In this document: positions 17,816-27,304 of the stretch, piece after piece
Layout of the letters: each line of letters opens with the position of its first letter
Numbering within the stretch: the first letter of the stretch is position 1
DNA from: Polynucleobacter rarus
GTDB taxonomy: Bacteria > Pseudomonadota > Gammaproteobacteria > Burkholderiales > Burkholderiaceae
Direction of reading: 5' to 3'
NCBI RefSeq assembly: GCF_003072505.1
Contig: NZ_NTGB01000001.1
Location: 1,534,574-1,598,573, forward strand
Length of the DNA: 64,000 bases
Translations under genes and position numbers: made by a program
Notes under the pieces: model-generated
Seen by the model: the letters and a program-made list of their open reading frames with translations, nothing else
Told to the model about the DNA's origin: nothing
Database searches by the model: none

Positions 17816-17907
17816 TAAATAATTATTTTATTAATAGGGCTTGGTTCAGGCAGAAGTTCGTTCTATATTCGGCCTAGTATGTATTTGGACGGTAATGAAC
17901 AGCCAAG

Positions 17908-20900
17908 TCAATTAAGCGCTATAGATAATCTCTTCTGGATACTAGCGATATCCTCTGGGTCAGCATTCGGGTCAGAATTTAACAAGCTCAGACCATCCTC
18001 TAAAAAGACCCTAGCTTCCTTAAGACGCCCCTGCTCGATTCTCAACTGACCTAAAGCACTCAGTTCAGAGGCGGTTTCTGACGAATGACGACCATGGACT
18101 GTTCTAGATACATCCAAAGCGCGGATAAGGTATCTCTCAGACTCTGCCAGCATTCCCAGGCTTCTCAATATCATCCCCAAATGGCGTAAACTTAAACGAA
18201 CGGAATCACTATTTTCCCCTTCTACCTTCTCGGCAATACTTATCTCAGTAGTTAAAACTTCCAGGGCCTCATCTGCCTTACCCTCCTCTGCGAGAATACC
18301 CCCAAGATGGTAAAGAATAATTCCCGTGCGCTGATGATTAACGCCAAATCGATCCTCAGTAATTTTCCTCGCGCGCTGTAACTGAATTTTACCATCTTGC
18401 AACTTCCCAGTTTCGGCCATTAAAGTTCCGAGATTTACAAGAGTATCGACAAGCTCAAAATGTGTCTTCCCCACCGACTTTTCTAATAACTTAATCGCCC
18501 TTTTGTAATAGCGAATTGCTTCCTCTTGACTGCCTGATTCCTCAAGGATGCTAGCAACATTATGAATAGCGCCAGCCAATTTGACAGGTAATTCTGGGTA
18601 TAGCTTCTGGGTCAACTTTAGTACCCGCATAGACATTTCAAGGGCGCTTGGCAACTCCCCTCTCTCTTTGAAAAGCATCGCAATATTATTAGAAATAGTA
18701 AGCGCCTTTCGGGAGCTACTTTGCCTAATTTCATCGAGTTTTTTAAGGGCGGTTTGATAGTGTTTTTCTGCCAAATCATATTGCCCAGAATTATGAGCAA
18801 GAAGACCTAATTTATTAAGTATACCCGCTTCGTCATCTTTCAAGCTTAATTTCACATAAATCACAAGCGCTTCTTCATAGAGGGATTGCGCTTCATTTAA
18901 TCTAACTTCCTCAATTAAACAGTCGCCAAGAACTTCTAAGGAGGTCCCTACATCAGGGTGAATAGCGGGCAAAGTTAAGCGGCTAATATTAAGGGCCTCA
19001 AGAGCAAATTGAATTGCACGGGCAGGATCATCATCTTGAACAAGATTAGCCAAGTTTCTTAAAACAAGCGCTACCGTAGTATGATGGCGACCTAAGAGTT
19101 TTTTACTAAGCTCAAGCGCAAACCGAAAAGTATTCTCTGCATCTTGATCTCGACGCATAGATTTGAGTACTTGCCCACGATTACTCAAGATGGTAATAAG
19201 GCCTGGATCTTCAATACCATATAGACGCTTAAATATTGCAATAGAGCAATCTATGCATTCTAGCGCCTCTTTTAATCTACCAGACTGCCTAAGAATAGGC
19301 GTCAAATTACTAAGAGTAATTGCAACTGACTTACTATTGCTTCCAAAAATGGATGTAGAGATCATTAAAGATTTTCGATAATACTGCTCAGCATCATCTA
19401 AACGACCGGTATGTCTATAAAAAACAGCAAGATTGTTCAAGCGATTAGCAAGACTTTCAGGGTTATTACGAGAAAGATCTTGTGACAGCTTTAAGGCCTC
19501 AATATATAGAGGCTCTGCGCTGAAATACTCACCACGATCCTTATGTATGACCGCCATTAAATTGATGTAATTAATAAGATCTGTGCGTGCTACCGCTTTA
19601 TCATTTCGGGCAAGCTCAAGACCTCTTCGCGCAAGACGTACTGCAAAATTTGTAAGACGTCCTGAGTAATGAAGTAAGTCAACTACAGCATCAGAAGCAA
19701 TGCGCTCTTCTGTTACATTGAAACTTTGTCTCCAAATCACCCATCTCTTCGCTAAGTAACTCTCCATTCGTCCAGATAGATGCTCCTCTACTGTAAGCCA
19801 GTGCTCAAAAAGCTCAGCAACTCCTTGATGCTCATAAAGCTTCATAAAAAACTCATAGCCTACCAAACAGCTCTTCAAGCTCTCCCACTCCTGCGCCTCT
19901 CTCAACTGATAGGGCTTTTCTTGTACTCTTCTAGCGTCAGCAGGTTGTTTTTGGAAATATTTTGCTAGACCAATGTGAGCTTTTTTTTCGAGTAACTTAG
20001 TTTTAAGATATCGGTCTTTCACTGCTTTGCGCATATAGTCATGCGCAAAAGCAATCTTTCCATTCGACTCAAGTAAGCATTCATCTAGAGCATTTCGGAT
20101 TGGAGCCCAGGTGGCGGGTTTGAGTTTTACGATAGCGAGTATCTCTTTTTCTGTCAAGCCTGCTCTTGAAGCCCAGATGGCCTGCATCGCTGATTGAACT
20201 TTTTCCTTGCCATTATCCCCTTCAACACGTTTGAGAACCCTCTCAAACAGATCATCAATCGTTTTACTGGTGAGGTAATGCTTTAAGCGTTTTTGCAGCT
20301 CTTCATGGACTCCAAACAGTCTTAGCTCTTCAGCTAGAGTTCTTAAAAAGAGGGGGTTATTCGAGAGGGGATGGGCTAAGGCTTGCTTAATAAGATCTGG
20401 GGCTAAGGTCTTGTTGTAATTGGCTAAGTAAGTAATGAGAAGCTTCTTACGCTCTAAACTAGTTAACGGTTTAACTAATAGGGAATGCCACTGCTCCTTT
20501 TTAGAGGAGTTTGGCAAATTGCTAACTTTCGTTAGTAGCGCCTCTTTAACCTCCCCTGGGAGAGAAGAGATGATGAGGGAAATGTTCGGTGGCAAGAACT
20601 CAGGTAGCCAGCGTAAATCTCTTAAATCATTCAGACTGTTTAAAGAGTCAATAGCTAAAATCCATTGAGTTTTACGTTTTCCAGCATAACTAGTTGCAGT
20701 AGCTAACCATGTGGGGATACTGTCATACAGCTTTTGAGGATCGCCAGCAATCTCTTCACTACTGCCAGTGACTCGTTTGATTGTCTCAATTAAGCGTCTT
20801 ACTAAAACCACTGGATCTGCTGAGTCGGTGCTCGCTCCTAAGTAATACTCAAAGAGAAGATGCTTGGGGTATTTGGTACGGTAGCTTTGTAACCAATTCG

Positions 20901-21687
20901 CTAGTAGCGCACTCTTCCCCCCTCCGGAGGAGCCTTCAATAAGAACTTTACTTTGCTTTTTAGTGATTGCTGCACTTAAGGCAGTTAGGTACTTCTCGCC
21001 CCCAAGGTAAAGCCTTCTTCGAGGAGCAGCGTATGCTTCATGTTTTAGTCCTTCTCGGGCATAGGCGTCTGGCACACCGGTGGCAGGGAACTCAATATCT
21101 AAAAGCTTCCAAAGGTCTTTTTCTAGTCGCTTGGCAAAGGCTTCGGGATCTCGATAACGTACCACCGGAAAGCAATGTTGGCTAATGCGCTCTTTCAGTT
21201 TTTGCTGACGCGCATGATCAGCTGGGGACTCAGGTAAGTAGTCACCACCTTTTTGTTTTGCGTAACTTGACGACCTAAAATAAAAAAGAGCTCGGCCTGC
21301 CATCTTGGGGTTGTTGAGTACTCCATGGAGCATCTCCAGTTCGGTCACACTTTTACCACCACGGTGGTCATTTAGCCAAGGCTGTCGCTCGACTAAATCA
21401 GGGGCATAAGCGTCTTTGGGAGGAATCCATCCATAACGATCGCCTAGCATCCCAACAAAATAGGGTCTAGCGCGATCAATTTCCGCCAAACAAATAGGAA
21501 GTACTTCACCTCTCTCTGCTTGCTGAACGGTAATCCCCCAGCGCAAATCGACATCCACTAATTCAACAAAACGATCTTTAAGCTTAGCACGCAGATTCGG
21601 AAAGACTTTACGAACTAATAAGTCTCGCTCTTCACCGTAGTCACGGAAGGTAGACGATAGGAAGATTCGGACGGAGCGATTTTGCAT
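17908..21687 (-). CDS. DUF4062-STAND NTPase-TPR protein
   Basis: A 1259-residue protein. Residues 1-110 form a DUF4062 domain (RIFLSSTFRDYGEERDLL, then VDLRWGIT and CLAEIDRARPYFVGMLGDRYGW), a TIR-like fold usually placed at the head of NACHT/TPR proteins such as nephrocystin-3-like ones. A STAND NTPase follows with Walker A GSSGGGKS near 250 and a Walker B-like WILAIDSLNSL. The second half is an array of about a dozen TPRs (EPLYIEALKLSQDL, EQYYRKSLMIS and similar). Expected role: a ligand-sensing, oligomerising receptor. It begins 5 bases after the macro-TIR gene ends, so the two are almost certainly translated from one mRNA and may act together. Confidence 0.84.
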   Translation of the reverse strand: MQNRSVRIFLSSTFRDYGEERDLLVRKVFPNLRAKLKDRFVELVDVDLRWGITVQQAERGEVLPICLAEIDRARPYFVGMLGDRYGWIPPKDAYAPDLVERQPWLNDHRGGKSVTELEMLHGVLNNPKMAGRALFYFRSSSYAKQKGGDYLPESPADHARQQKLKERISQHCFPVVRYRDPEAFAKRLEKDLWKLLDIEFPATGVPDAYAREGLKHEAYAAPRRRLYLGGEKYLTALSAAITKKQSKVLIEGSSGGGKSALLANWLQSYRTKYPKHLLFEYYLGASTDSADPVVLVRRLIETIKRVTGSSEEIAGDPQKLYDSIPTWLATATSYAGKRKTQWILAIDSLNSLNDLRDLRWLPEFLPPNISLIISSLPGEVKEALLTKVSNLPNSSKKEQWHSLLVKPLTSLERKKLLITYLANYNKTLAPDLIKQALAHPLSNNPLFLRTLAEELRLFGVHEELQKRLKHYLTSKTIDDLFERVLKRVEGDNGKEKVQSAMQAIWASRAGLTEKEILAIVKLKPATWAPIRNALDECLLESNGKIAFAHDYMRKAVKDRYLKTKLLEKKAHIGLAKYFQKQPADARRVQEKPYQLREAQEWESLKSCLVGYEFFMKLYEHQGVAELFEHWLTVEEHLSGRMESYLAKRWVIWRQSFNVTEERIASDAVVDLLHYSGRLTNFAVRLARRGLELARNDKAVARTDLINYINLMAVIHKDRGEYFSAEPLYIEALKLSQDLSRNNPESLANRLNNLAVFYRHTGRLDDAEQYYRKSLMISTSIFGSNSKSVAITLSNLTPILRQSGRLKEALECIDCSIAIFKRLYGIEDPGLITILSNRGQVLKSMRRDQDAENTFRFALELSKKLLGRHHTTVALVLRNLANLVQDDDPARAIQFALEALNISRLTLPAIHPDVGTSLEVLGDCLIEEVRLNEAQSLYEEALVIYVKLSLKDDEAGILNKLGLLAHNSGQYDLAEKHYQTALKKLDEIRQSSSRKALTISNNIAMLFKERGELPSALEMSMRVLKLTQKLYPELPVKLAGAIHNVASILEESGSQEEAIRYYKRAIKLLEKSVGKTHFELVDTLVNLGTLMAETGKLQDGKIQLQRARKITEDRFGVNHQRTGIILYHLGGILAEEGKADEALEVLTTEISIAEKVEGENSDSVRLSLRHLGMILRSLGMLAESERYLIRALDVSRTVHGRHSSETASELSALGQLRIEQGRLKEARVFLEDGLSLLNSDPNADPEDIASIQKRLSIALN

Positions 21688-21692
21688 ATCTA

Positions 21693-22727
21693 CTAAGAGG
21701 AAATAATATCCACGAGATTATTGGTTGATTGAGGAGGACATAAGGCATTAATTAATTGAACTCTCTGTATAGATTTTGGTAATTTATCTAAATTATTTGG
21801 AGCAAGGCATAAAAGGGGCTTCATAAAATTTGGGCGATATTGACTACAGCACAAAGCAGCATGGAATTCATCCATACACTCAACAGAAGTAACGTAGGAG
21901 TCTGAAATAAAACAAATGGCTTTTTGAGATTCATATAGTCCAGTAATTAATTGAGGCTTCCAAAAAGAACCATCCTCCAATACATTTTCATCTACAAAAA
22001 AACTTGCCTGGGGTTCTTTAATTCGAATTTGATCTATGACCTCATTGACAAAAGCACTGTCATGTCGACGATAACTAACAAAATAATCATACCTAGGGGC
22101 TTTAGATATTTTCATTAAGGCCCACTCTGATTTAATCTTTTCAATTAGAATCCCGAGTTCAATAAGCAATTTATAAATTTCTGGGTCACTTGGCCAAAGT
22201 ACTAATTGAATCTTATCTACTGGCAAACCTGCGCGCAAATGAACATAAGCCTGACGAATAATAGCCTCTAACATTAAAGACTTATCAAAGCCTTGATTTC
22301 CCGTGGATAACAACGGGAGTCGAATATTTTTCATAGTTTTATTAGGTGTTTCAAGTACTAATTCACTAATAGATCGAAAAATATTACCTACAACATTAGA
22401 AGGTTCTTCTACTCCTTCGTGCTCAAAACAAAGAATACGGTTTATTGGTAAATCTTTTTTATTTAAAGGCTTAGAGATCCAAGATTGCCAGTTCCGTCTC
22501 CAATCTCTATGCTTATCTGATGCGACTCGAGATACATCCACTCCAAGATTTGATAATCCCCAAACAACAGTCCCGGGCATTGGATAATAATCCTCGAGAA
22601 ATGCTGATAAACATAAAAGATCAACTTGTTCATCTGACTTGAATGAAAGAATATCACCCACACAAATTTCTAAAGTAGATATTTTTCCATTAAAGTCTTT
22701 AATTTTTAAATGATACGCTGAAATCAT
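21693..22727 (-). CDS. Macro-like domain fused to TIR domain
   Basis: Residues about 20-195 look like a macro-type ADP-ribose-binding fold: VDLLCLSAF near the start, then LPLLSTGNQGFDKSLMLEAI at 137-156 and IQLVLW. Residues about 213-344 are a TIR domain (YDYFVSYRRHDSAF, a FFVDENVLEDGSFW loop, ICFISDSYVTSVECMDEF) with the putative catalytic glutamate at 287. TIR enzymes cleave NAD and make ADP-ribose-type products; a macro domain could bind such products. The gene lies 5 bases upstream of the DUF4062-STAND gene in the same operon, so it may be the effector or the signal maker for that receptor. The macro assignment is by eye and less certain than the TIR. Confidence 0.72.
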   Translation of the reverse strand: MISAYHLKIKDFNGKISTLEICVGDILSFKSDEQVDLLCLSAFLEDYYPMPGTVVWGLSNLGVDVSRVASDKHRDWRRNWQSWISKPLNKKDLPINRILCFEHEGVEEPSNVVGNIFRSISELVLETPNKTMKNIRLPLLSTGNQGFDKSLMLEAIIRQAYVHLRAGLPVDKIQLVLWPSDPEIYKLLIELGILIEKIKSEWALMKISKAPRYDYFVSYRRHDSAFVNEVIDQIRIKEPQASFFVDENVLEDGSFWKPQLITGLYESQKAICFISDSYVTSVECMDEFHAALCCSQYRPNFMKPLLCLAPNNLDKLPKSIQRVQLINALCPPQSTNNLVDIISS

Positions 22728-22808
22728 TTTGATAGTTAGTAACCTTTTAAGTTTCTTTTTCTCACCTTATTATTCGAATAGAAATTTTATCCAATTCATT
22801 AAGAAAAA

Positions 22809-23285
22809 TTATTTATCTTTATTCCATAATTCTGCGCCAAGCCGCCTAAGTTTTTGTATCATTGCCCTTTCCTCAGATTCACAAAGGCAGATATTCGTCT
22901 CCCCTAATAGATTTCCATCAGCAGACTTCCTAACAAATATTTCCATCCTCCCACCATCTTCAACACAGTCTTTAATGCGCTGGGCATTTTTTCTGCCCTT
23001 TTGCGAACCAGAAGAGCCAGGTCTGGCACCACCGATATGCTGATTACACCTATCTTTTATTGCACCCCCAGCTTTTCCAACATAACAAATATTCGAATAG
23101 TTGTTGTTAACAATATGAACCCATAAATATACCCAGCCTTTAAATTTAGATTTGTTGCCAGTTTTATACTCATCAAATAAAGAAAACTTTGGAGATGGTC
23201 CAAAATATTTTTCTTCAATCAATATCTCACCTGCCAGTTCAAATTTATTTATTCTTAAAATCTCATCAATTTCATATTGATCCAT
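22809..23285 (-). CDS. GIY-YIG nuclease-like protein
   Basis: From the ATG at 23285 (AAGGTG ribosome site just upstream; the frame opens at a GTG at 23294) the protein has about 158 residues. GWVYLW and, about 17 residues on, CYVGK stand for the GIY and YIG motifs. DRCNQH supplies the conserved arginine. Near the end, ESEERAMIQ gives the metal-binding glutamate and ELWN the final asparagine. The family makes single-metal nucleases used in repair, homing and restriction. A short N-terminal extension is not recognised. It lies about 80 bases upstream of the macro-TIR gene on the same strand and may be part of that transcription unit. Confidence 0.72.
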   Translation of the reverse strand: MDQYEIDEILRINKFELAGEILIEEKYFGPSPKFSLFDEYKTGNKSKFKGWVYLWVHIVNNNYSNICYVGKAGGAIKDRCNQHIGGARPGSSGSQKGRKNAQRIKDCVEDGGRMEIFVRKSADGNLLGETNICLCESEERAMIQKLRRLGAELWNKDK

Positions 23286-23400
23286 TTCTATCACCTTAAT
23301 AAATAATTAATTCAGTCCTTTACTCCTGAATTAAGGACTAGCTCGAGTTTCTAAGACTTATCCGTAATATCAATTGCCAGTTTGGTACTTTGCAATTTCT

Positions 23401-26400
23401 TCAGGCTTCTTTGTCTTTATGTTTGTCAGCTTCTTCAGGCCTTCCCCAAGCTTGATAAAGTTCAACTAATCGTTCTTTAATCATGTCTTTAACTTCTTGA
23501 TTTCCGATAAAATCCCCAATTTCTAGGCAACGCAAAAATAATACTTCAGATTCTTGATAACGAGCATGCAAGAGTCTGACTCGTCCAAGAGCATAGAGAT
23601 CTGTATTTATTTCATTTCCAGTAGTTACTTGACATTTCTCAGCCAAATCCAACGCCTTCTCCAAAGAAGGGGCAACCTCATCTAATCGAATAGCATTTCT
23701 TAAGGATGCACCAAAAGTACTAAAAGTAGTCATTAAAGATGTACTTTCAATCCTTTCAATTTTTTTAACCATCTCAATTTCTCTCAAATAAGATTCTTTA
23801 TACTCGTCAATACGGTTTTGCTCTATTAAGCACTTAGCAAGGCCAAATAAGGTATTACCAACTGAGCTATTCTTTGGCCCAAAGACTTTCTCCCTGATAG
23901 CCAGTGCTTTTCTAAACAAAGACTCCGCCTCATTATTACGACCTAGGTTAGTTAATAAATATCCTAAGCTATTAAGATAATTTGCTGTATCAGGATGATC
24001 AGGACCTAATACTTTTTCACTAATCGCGAGTGCTCTGCGAAATAAAGGCTCCGCCTCATTATTACGACCTAGGTTAGTTAATAAATATCCTAAGCTATTA
24101 AGATAACTTGCTGTATCAGGATGATCAGAGCCTAATACTTTTTCAGTCAGTAACAGTGCTCTTTTAAGTAAAGGCTCCGCCTCTTCATAGCGACCTAAAT
24201 TAGTTAATAAGTTTCCCAAGTTCTTGAAACAAATTGTTGTATCAGGATGATCAGAGCCTAATACTTTTTCAGTCAGTAACAGTGCTCTTTTAAGTAAAGG
24301 CTCCGCCTCTTCATAGCGACCTAGTTTGGTTAATAAGAGTCCTAAATTATTGACATTAGCTCCAGTACTAGGATGCTCAGGGCCTAATACTTTTTCATTA
24401 ATTGCTTGTGATCTCTTGTATAAAGGTTCCGCCTCTTCATAGCGACCTAAATTAGTTAATAAGTTTCCCAAGTTATTGAGAAAACTTGCTGTATCAGGAT
24501 GTTCAGGACCAAATACTTTTTCACTAATTGCGAGAGCTCTGTTGTGTAAAAGCTCCGCCTCATGATAACGACCTAGAGTGCCTAATAAGTATCCTAAGTT
24601 ATCGAGAGACTTTGCTGTATCAGGATGCTCAGGACCTAATACTTTTTCTCTAATGGCGAGAGCTCTTCTTAATAAAGGCTCCGCTTCATCATAACGACCT
24701 AGGGTCTCTAATAAATTTCCTAGATCATTTAGAGATTTAGCAGTATCTGCAGCATCAGTCCCAAACTGTATCTCCGTTAATTTGAGATGTTGCTGCCTGA
24801 TCATCAGTTCATATTGATATTTGAGGTACTCGTTCAAGAAATCTGCATAAGCATCTAAAGAGTCTCTTTGTTGCCATTGCTCTATACTTGGTAATAATTT
24901 GGGCAACCAGTCAATGATTTGCTTTTCCCAAGGACTTTCGACTCTCTTAGGCTTCTCTATGGATAGTTGTTCTTCCTTATTCTCATTATTCTCTTCGTTT
25001 TCTGCAACCTCTTCTTTAGGCTGATTTTTCTCAAACTCATTCCATAAAAAATGACCTAGTTTCTTTGCTCCACCAAGGTTCACTTGATAACGCCCACTTC
25101 TTTTAGGATCTTGTAACCAATCTGATAAGGATTTATGGAAAAAGATGAGGCCGCCATCTTTTTCTTGAAGTAGGCTTCCCATAGGTTCTGTCACTTGTAG
25201 GGTTACATCTCTGTCAGTCCACTCAAGGAGATCTTTTCCTAAGTCTTGAGGTAGAGGACCTGGAGCAGCCACCATTAACTCTAAGAAGGGTTCAGTCTCC
25301 TTGCCATATTCTTTAGCGTCCTTAAAGTAACGGCTAAAGTTCTCCATAAAGTAGCCATTCATGCCATCTGGTAAGAGCTCTGGTTTAGTTAAGTCATATT
25401 TATCTTTAATAATTTGACTGATATACAGGAACGTACCATCACTTTTAGTAATGATTTGGCTAATGATCTTAGACCTTTCATCCCCGACGATTTTTGGGTC
25501 GAGTTCTTGGTTCAGGTACTCTTTCAGGTCATCTGTATTTTCTTGGGTATCTCCACTTACACTTTGGGCTTTGATATCTGCTAGTTCTTGAACGATATAC
25601 CCCTCTGGTCTAGAGGTAATTACTATTCCTAACCAGTCTGGCAGATTTGGAGCATGCTTCTTAATCAGGGTTAAGAGTGGATTGGTGCCATCGTTTCTGC
25701 CAGCTTCATCTAAAGCATCAATCACTATGGCTGATCGTTGACCCTCTACAATCTTGCCTTGCTTATTTAAGGGTTCGGTAATTAAAAATCGGAACAGATC
25801 ATCTGCCGTCTTTTTGAGAATCACCTCTGGATCGTTTACCCCTTGTCCATAGAGAAGTTTAGCTCGGTAATCTGGCATTCTGGAAGCTAATTGATAAGCC
25901 AGAGTACAAATCACCTCTCTAGCGGATTCTTCAGGACTTTTTAATGCTTGGAAGTCACACTTAAAAAATCCTATAATTCTGGAATTTGATTGATGTACTA
26001 ACTTGGCAGCAAATGCACTCTTACCAATACCAGGACTTCCTTTTAGCCAAAAGACTCTGTCGTTAGTTTTGTCTAGCCAATGGTCAAAGGCATCAAAAAG
26101 CCACTTTCTGCCAAAAAAGCCTTCTGTCTTTTTTGCAATATCTTGATAAAAAGTCGTAGGATCTAGGGCTCTTCTCAGTATGGTAAGCTCCCCAGGAGCT
26201 CTGGCATTTTTTACGTCCTCGATTTGCGCTCGAATACCTTTCATGCGTTCTTCGAACCACGTATCCCAAGCTGTCTTATCTCCTGAGTGAACATCTTTCC
26301 AGCCCACAAATTGATGCCATTGGGTATCGGTAACCGTAATTGGTGGTTTCACTATATCTTCAGGCTCGGTGAGTACGGTCTGAAAATTCACACCTTTATC

Positions 26401-26784
26401 ACGGGCAATCGCAATCTCATTTAAGCAAACCCCAGGGTCTCGCACAGAACGTTTAGATAAAAAAGACAGGAAGTGATCATGACTCAGAATCGCTCGGGTA
26501 ATATTTTCGCGCCAGTTATGACCACCCTGAATACCCTCTTTATCAATCCAAACAGTATGTCCATCTTTTTCGAGGGCTTCTTTAACGAGTAAAACTAATT
26601 CTTCAGAAACGTCATAATCCTCTTCTCTTTCACTCTTGTGAGCGTATGACAAGAAAATAGTTTGGGGATCAATTTTCTGGATTAGCGGCTCAAAAGTGTC
26701 CTCACACTCTGCACAATAATACTTTTCTCTTTTAGGACTGAATGCGGCTAAAGATTGACATTGTGGACAGGGTTGGGGATTCAT
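23401..26784 (-). CDS. Zinc-ribbon-TIR-STAND NTPase-TPR protein, paralogue C
   Basis: A 1127-residue third paralogue. It has a zinc ribbon (CPQC near 6, CAEC near 24), a TIR (FLSYAHKSER, WIDKEGI, CLNEIAIA), and a STAND NTPase with Walker A GSPGIGKS near 248, Walker B VIDALDEAG and TSRPE. An acidic linker near 610-640 (EENNENKEEQ) is absent from A and B. Seven uniform 42-residue TPRs follow at about 685-978, several nearly identical, and then weaker TPRs. It is slightly further from A and B in the TIR-NTPase part than they are from each other. The fresh-looking TPR array suggests recent expansion by unequal recombination. Expected role is as for the other copies. Confidence 0.87.
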   Translation of the reverse strand: MNPQPCPQCQSLAAFSPKREKYYCAECEDTFEPLIQKIDPQTIFLSYAHKSEREEDYDVSEELVLLVKEALEKDGHTVWIDKEGIQGGHNWRENITRAILSHDHFLSFLSKRSVRDPGVCLNEIAIARDKGVNFQTVLTEPEDIVKPPITVTDTQWHQFVGWKDVHSGDKTAWDTWFEERMKGIRAQIEDVKNARAPGELTILRRALDPTTFYQDIAKKTEGFFGRKWLFDAFDHWLDKTNDRVFWLKGSPGIGKSAFAAKLVHQSNSRIIGFFKCDFQALKSPEESAREVICTLAYQLASRMPDYRAKLLYGQGVNDPEVILKKTADDLFRFLITEPLNKQGKIVEGQRSAIVIDALDEAGRNDGTNPLLTLIKKHAPNLPDWLGIVITSRPEGYIVQELADIKAQSVSGDTQENTDDLKEYLNQELDPKIVGDERSKIISQIITKSDGTFLYISQIIKDKYDLTKPELLPDGMNGYFMENFSRYFKDAKEYGKETEPFLELMVAAPGPLPQDLGKDLLEWTDRDVTLQVTEPMGSLLQEKDGGLIFFHKSLSDWLQDPKRSGRYQVNLGGAKKLGHFLWNEFEKNQPKEEVAENEENNENKEEQLSIEKPKRVESPWEKQIIDWLPKLLPSIEQWQQRDSLDAYADFLNEYLKYQYELMIRQQHLKLTEIQFGTDAADTAKSLNDLGNLLETLGRYDEAEPLLRRALAIREKVLGPEHPDTAKSLDNLGYLLGTLGRYHEAELLHNRALAISEKVFGPEHPDTASFLNNLGNLLTNLGRYEEAEPLYKRSQAINEKVLGPEHPSTGANVNNLGLLLTKLGRYEEAEPLLKRALLLTEKVLGSDHPDTTICFKNLGNLLTNLGRYEEAEPLLKRALLLTEKVLGSDHPDTASYLNSLGYLLTNLGRNNEAEPLFRRALAISEKVLGPDHPDTANYLNSLGYLLTNLGRNNEAESLFRKALAIREKVFGPKNSSVGNTLFGLAKCLIEQNRIDEYKESYLREIEMVKKIERIESTSLMTTFSTFGASLRNAIRLDEVAPSLEKALDLAEKCQVTTGNEINTDLYALGRVRLLHARYQESEVLFLRCLEIGDFIGNQEVKDMIKERLVELYQAWGRPEEADKHKDKEA
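23851..24732 (-). repeat. Tandem 126-bp TPR-coding repeats, seven units
   Basis: Seven in-frame units of 42 codons. Units 4 and 5 share a long identical stretch (AEPLLKRALLLTEKVLG) and units 6 and 7 share LNSLGYLLTNLGRNNEAE. The strong similarity is visible in the DNA as repeated blocks such as GGCTCCGCCTC. Such an array can gain or lose units without a frameshift. Confidence 0.88.
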
Positions 26785-26826
26785 TTTGGATAAATACTAA
26801 GTATTGCTTTTATTTTAATTTTTAAA

Positions 26827-26863
26827 TAATAAACTCTGCTTACAGTGTAAGCAGAGTTTATTA
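26827..26863 (-). terminator. Strong hairpin, likely intrinsic terminator
   Basis: A perfect 17-base stem (26827-26843 with 26847-26863) with a three-base AGT loop, in the gap after the CFIT-motif gene and before the TIR-STAND gene. On the minus strand it is followed by a T/A-rich stretch beginning TTTAAAAATT. It probably ends the TerB-like/CFIT transcript. Confidence 0.7.
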
Positions 26864-26886
26864 ACTTACTCAAATTGAACAGTTCA

Positions 26887-27282
26887 TTAACTGACTTTAC
26901 GAGTAACCCAAGACATCATGTTTGTATAGATTTCTTTTGCTTTTTCGTCAGCACCACTTTCAATCGAATGGATCGCTGGCTGAATAAATTGCTCAAGAAT
27001 CTCAGTATAAATTGCATTACGATCAGCACGATGTTCAATTGCATGCACAATCGAAGGTGCAGTTGAATAATACTGTTCTAATAATGCCACCTTATCTTGA
27101 CTAGCGGTCATATAACGGTCTCTAAAAGATCTTAGGGTAATTAACTCGTAGCAATCATCTGTTAAACCTAAATTCTCACAAACGGCAGTTGTGATAAAAC
27201 AACCTGTACTTGCGCCGCAATTTGGGCATGTACCACCACTTGGACAATATGGATAATTGCAATTTGTGCATGTTGTTGCCAT
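26887..27282 (-). CDS. Small zinc-ribbon protein with CFIT motif
   Basis: A 131-residue protein. The first 25 residues hold Cys pairs (CTNC, then C at 13, and CPNC) that form a zinc ribbon. A GCFITTAVCENLGLTDDC segment follows, a recurrent CFIT/CFI-box motif of small bacterial proteins with unknown role, then a helical region (ELITLRSFRDRYM and on). No membrane segment is seen. An AAGGAG ribosome site precedes the ATG. It follows the TerB-like gene by about 20 bases, so they form an operon ending at the hairpin at 26827-26863. The pair may modulate or sense stress in the island; no function is established. Confidence 0.6.
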   Translation of the reverse strand: MATTCTNCNYPYCPSGGTCPNCGASTGCFITTAVCENLGLTDDCYELITLRSFRDRYMTASQDKVALLEQYYSTAPSIVHAIEHRADRNAIYTEILEQFIQPAIHSIESGADEKAKEIYTNMMSWVTRKVS

Positions 27283-27304
27283 AAAAACTCTCCTTATATA
27301 TTAA

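Noticed and set aside
22729..23043. Plus-strand 104-codon frame near the GIY-YIG gene
   Set aside because: It lies antisense to the GIY-YIG-like gene, whose motifs are diagnostic.
23851..24732. Regular repeats considered as a CRISPR array
   Set aside because: The period is 126 bases, in frame, and encodes TPRs; there are no unique spacers.
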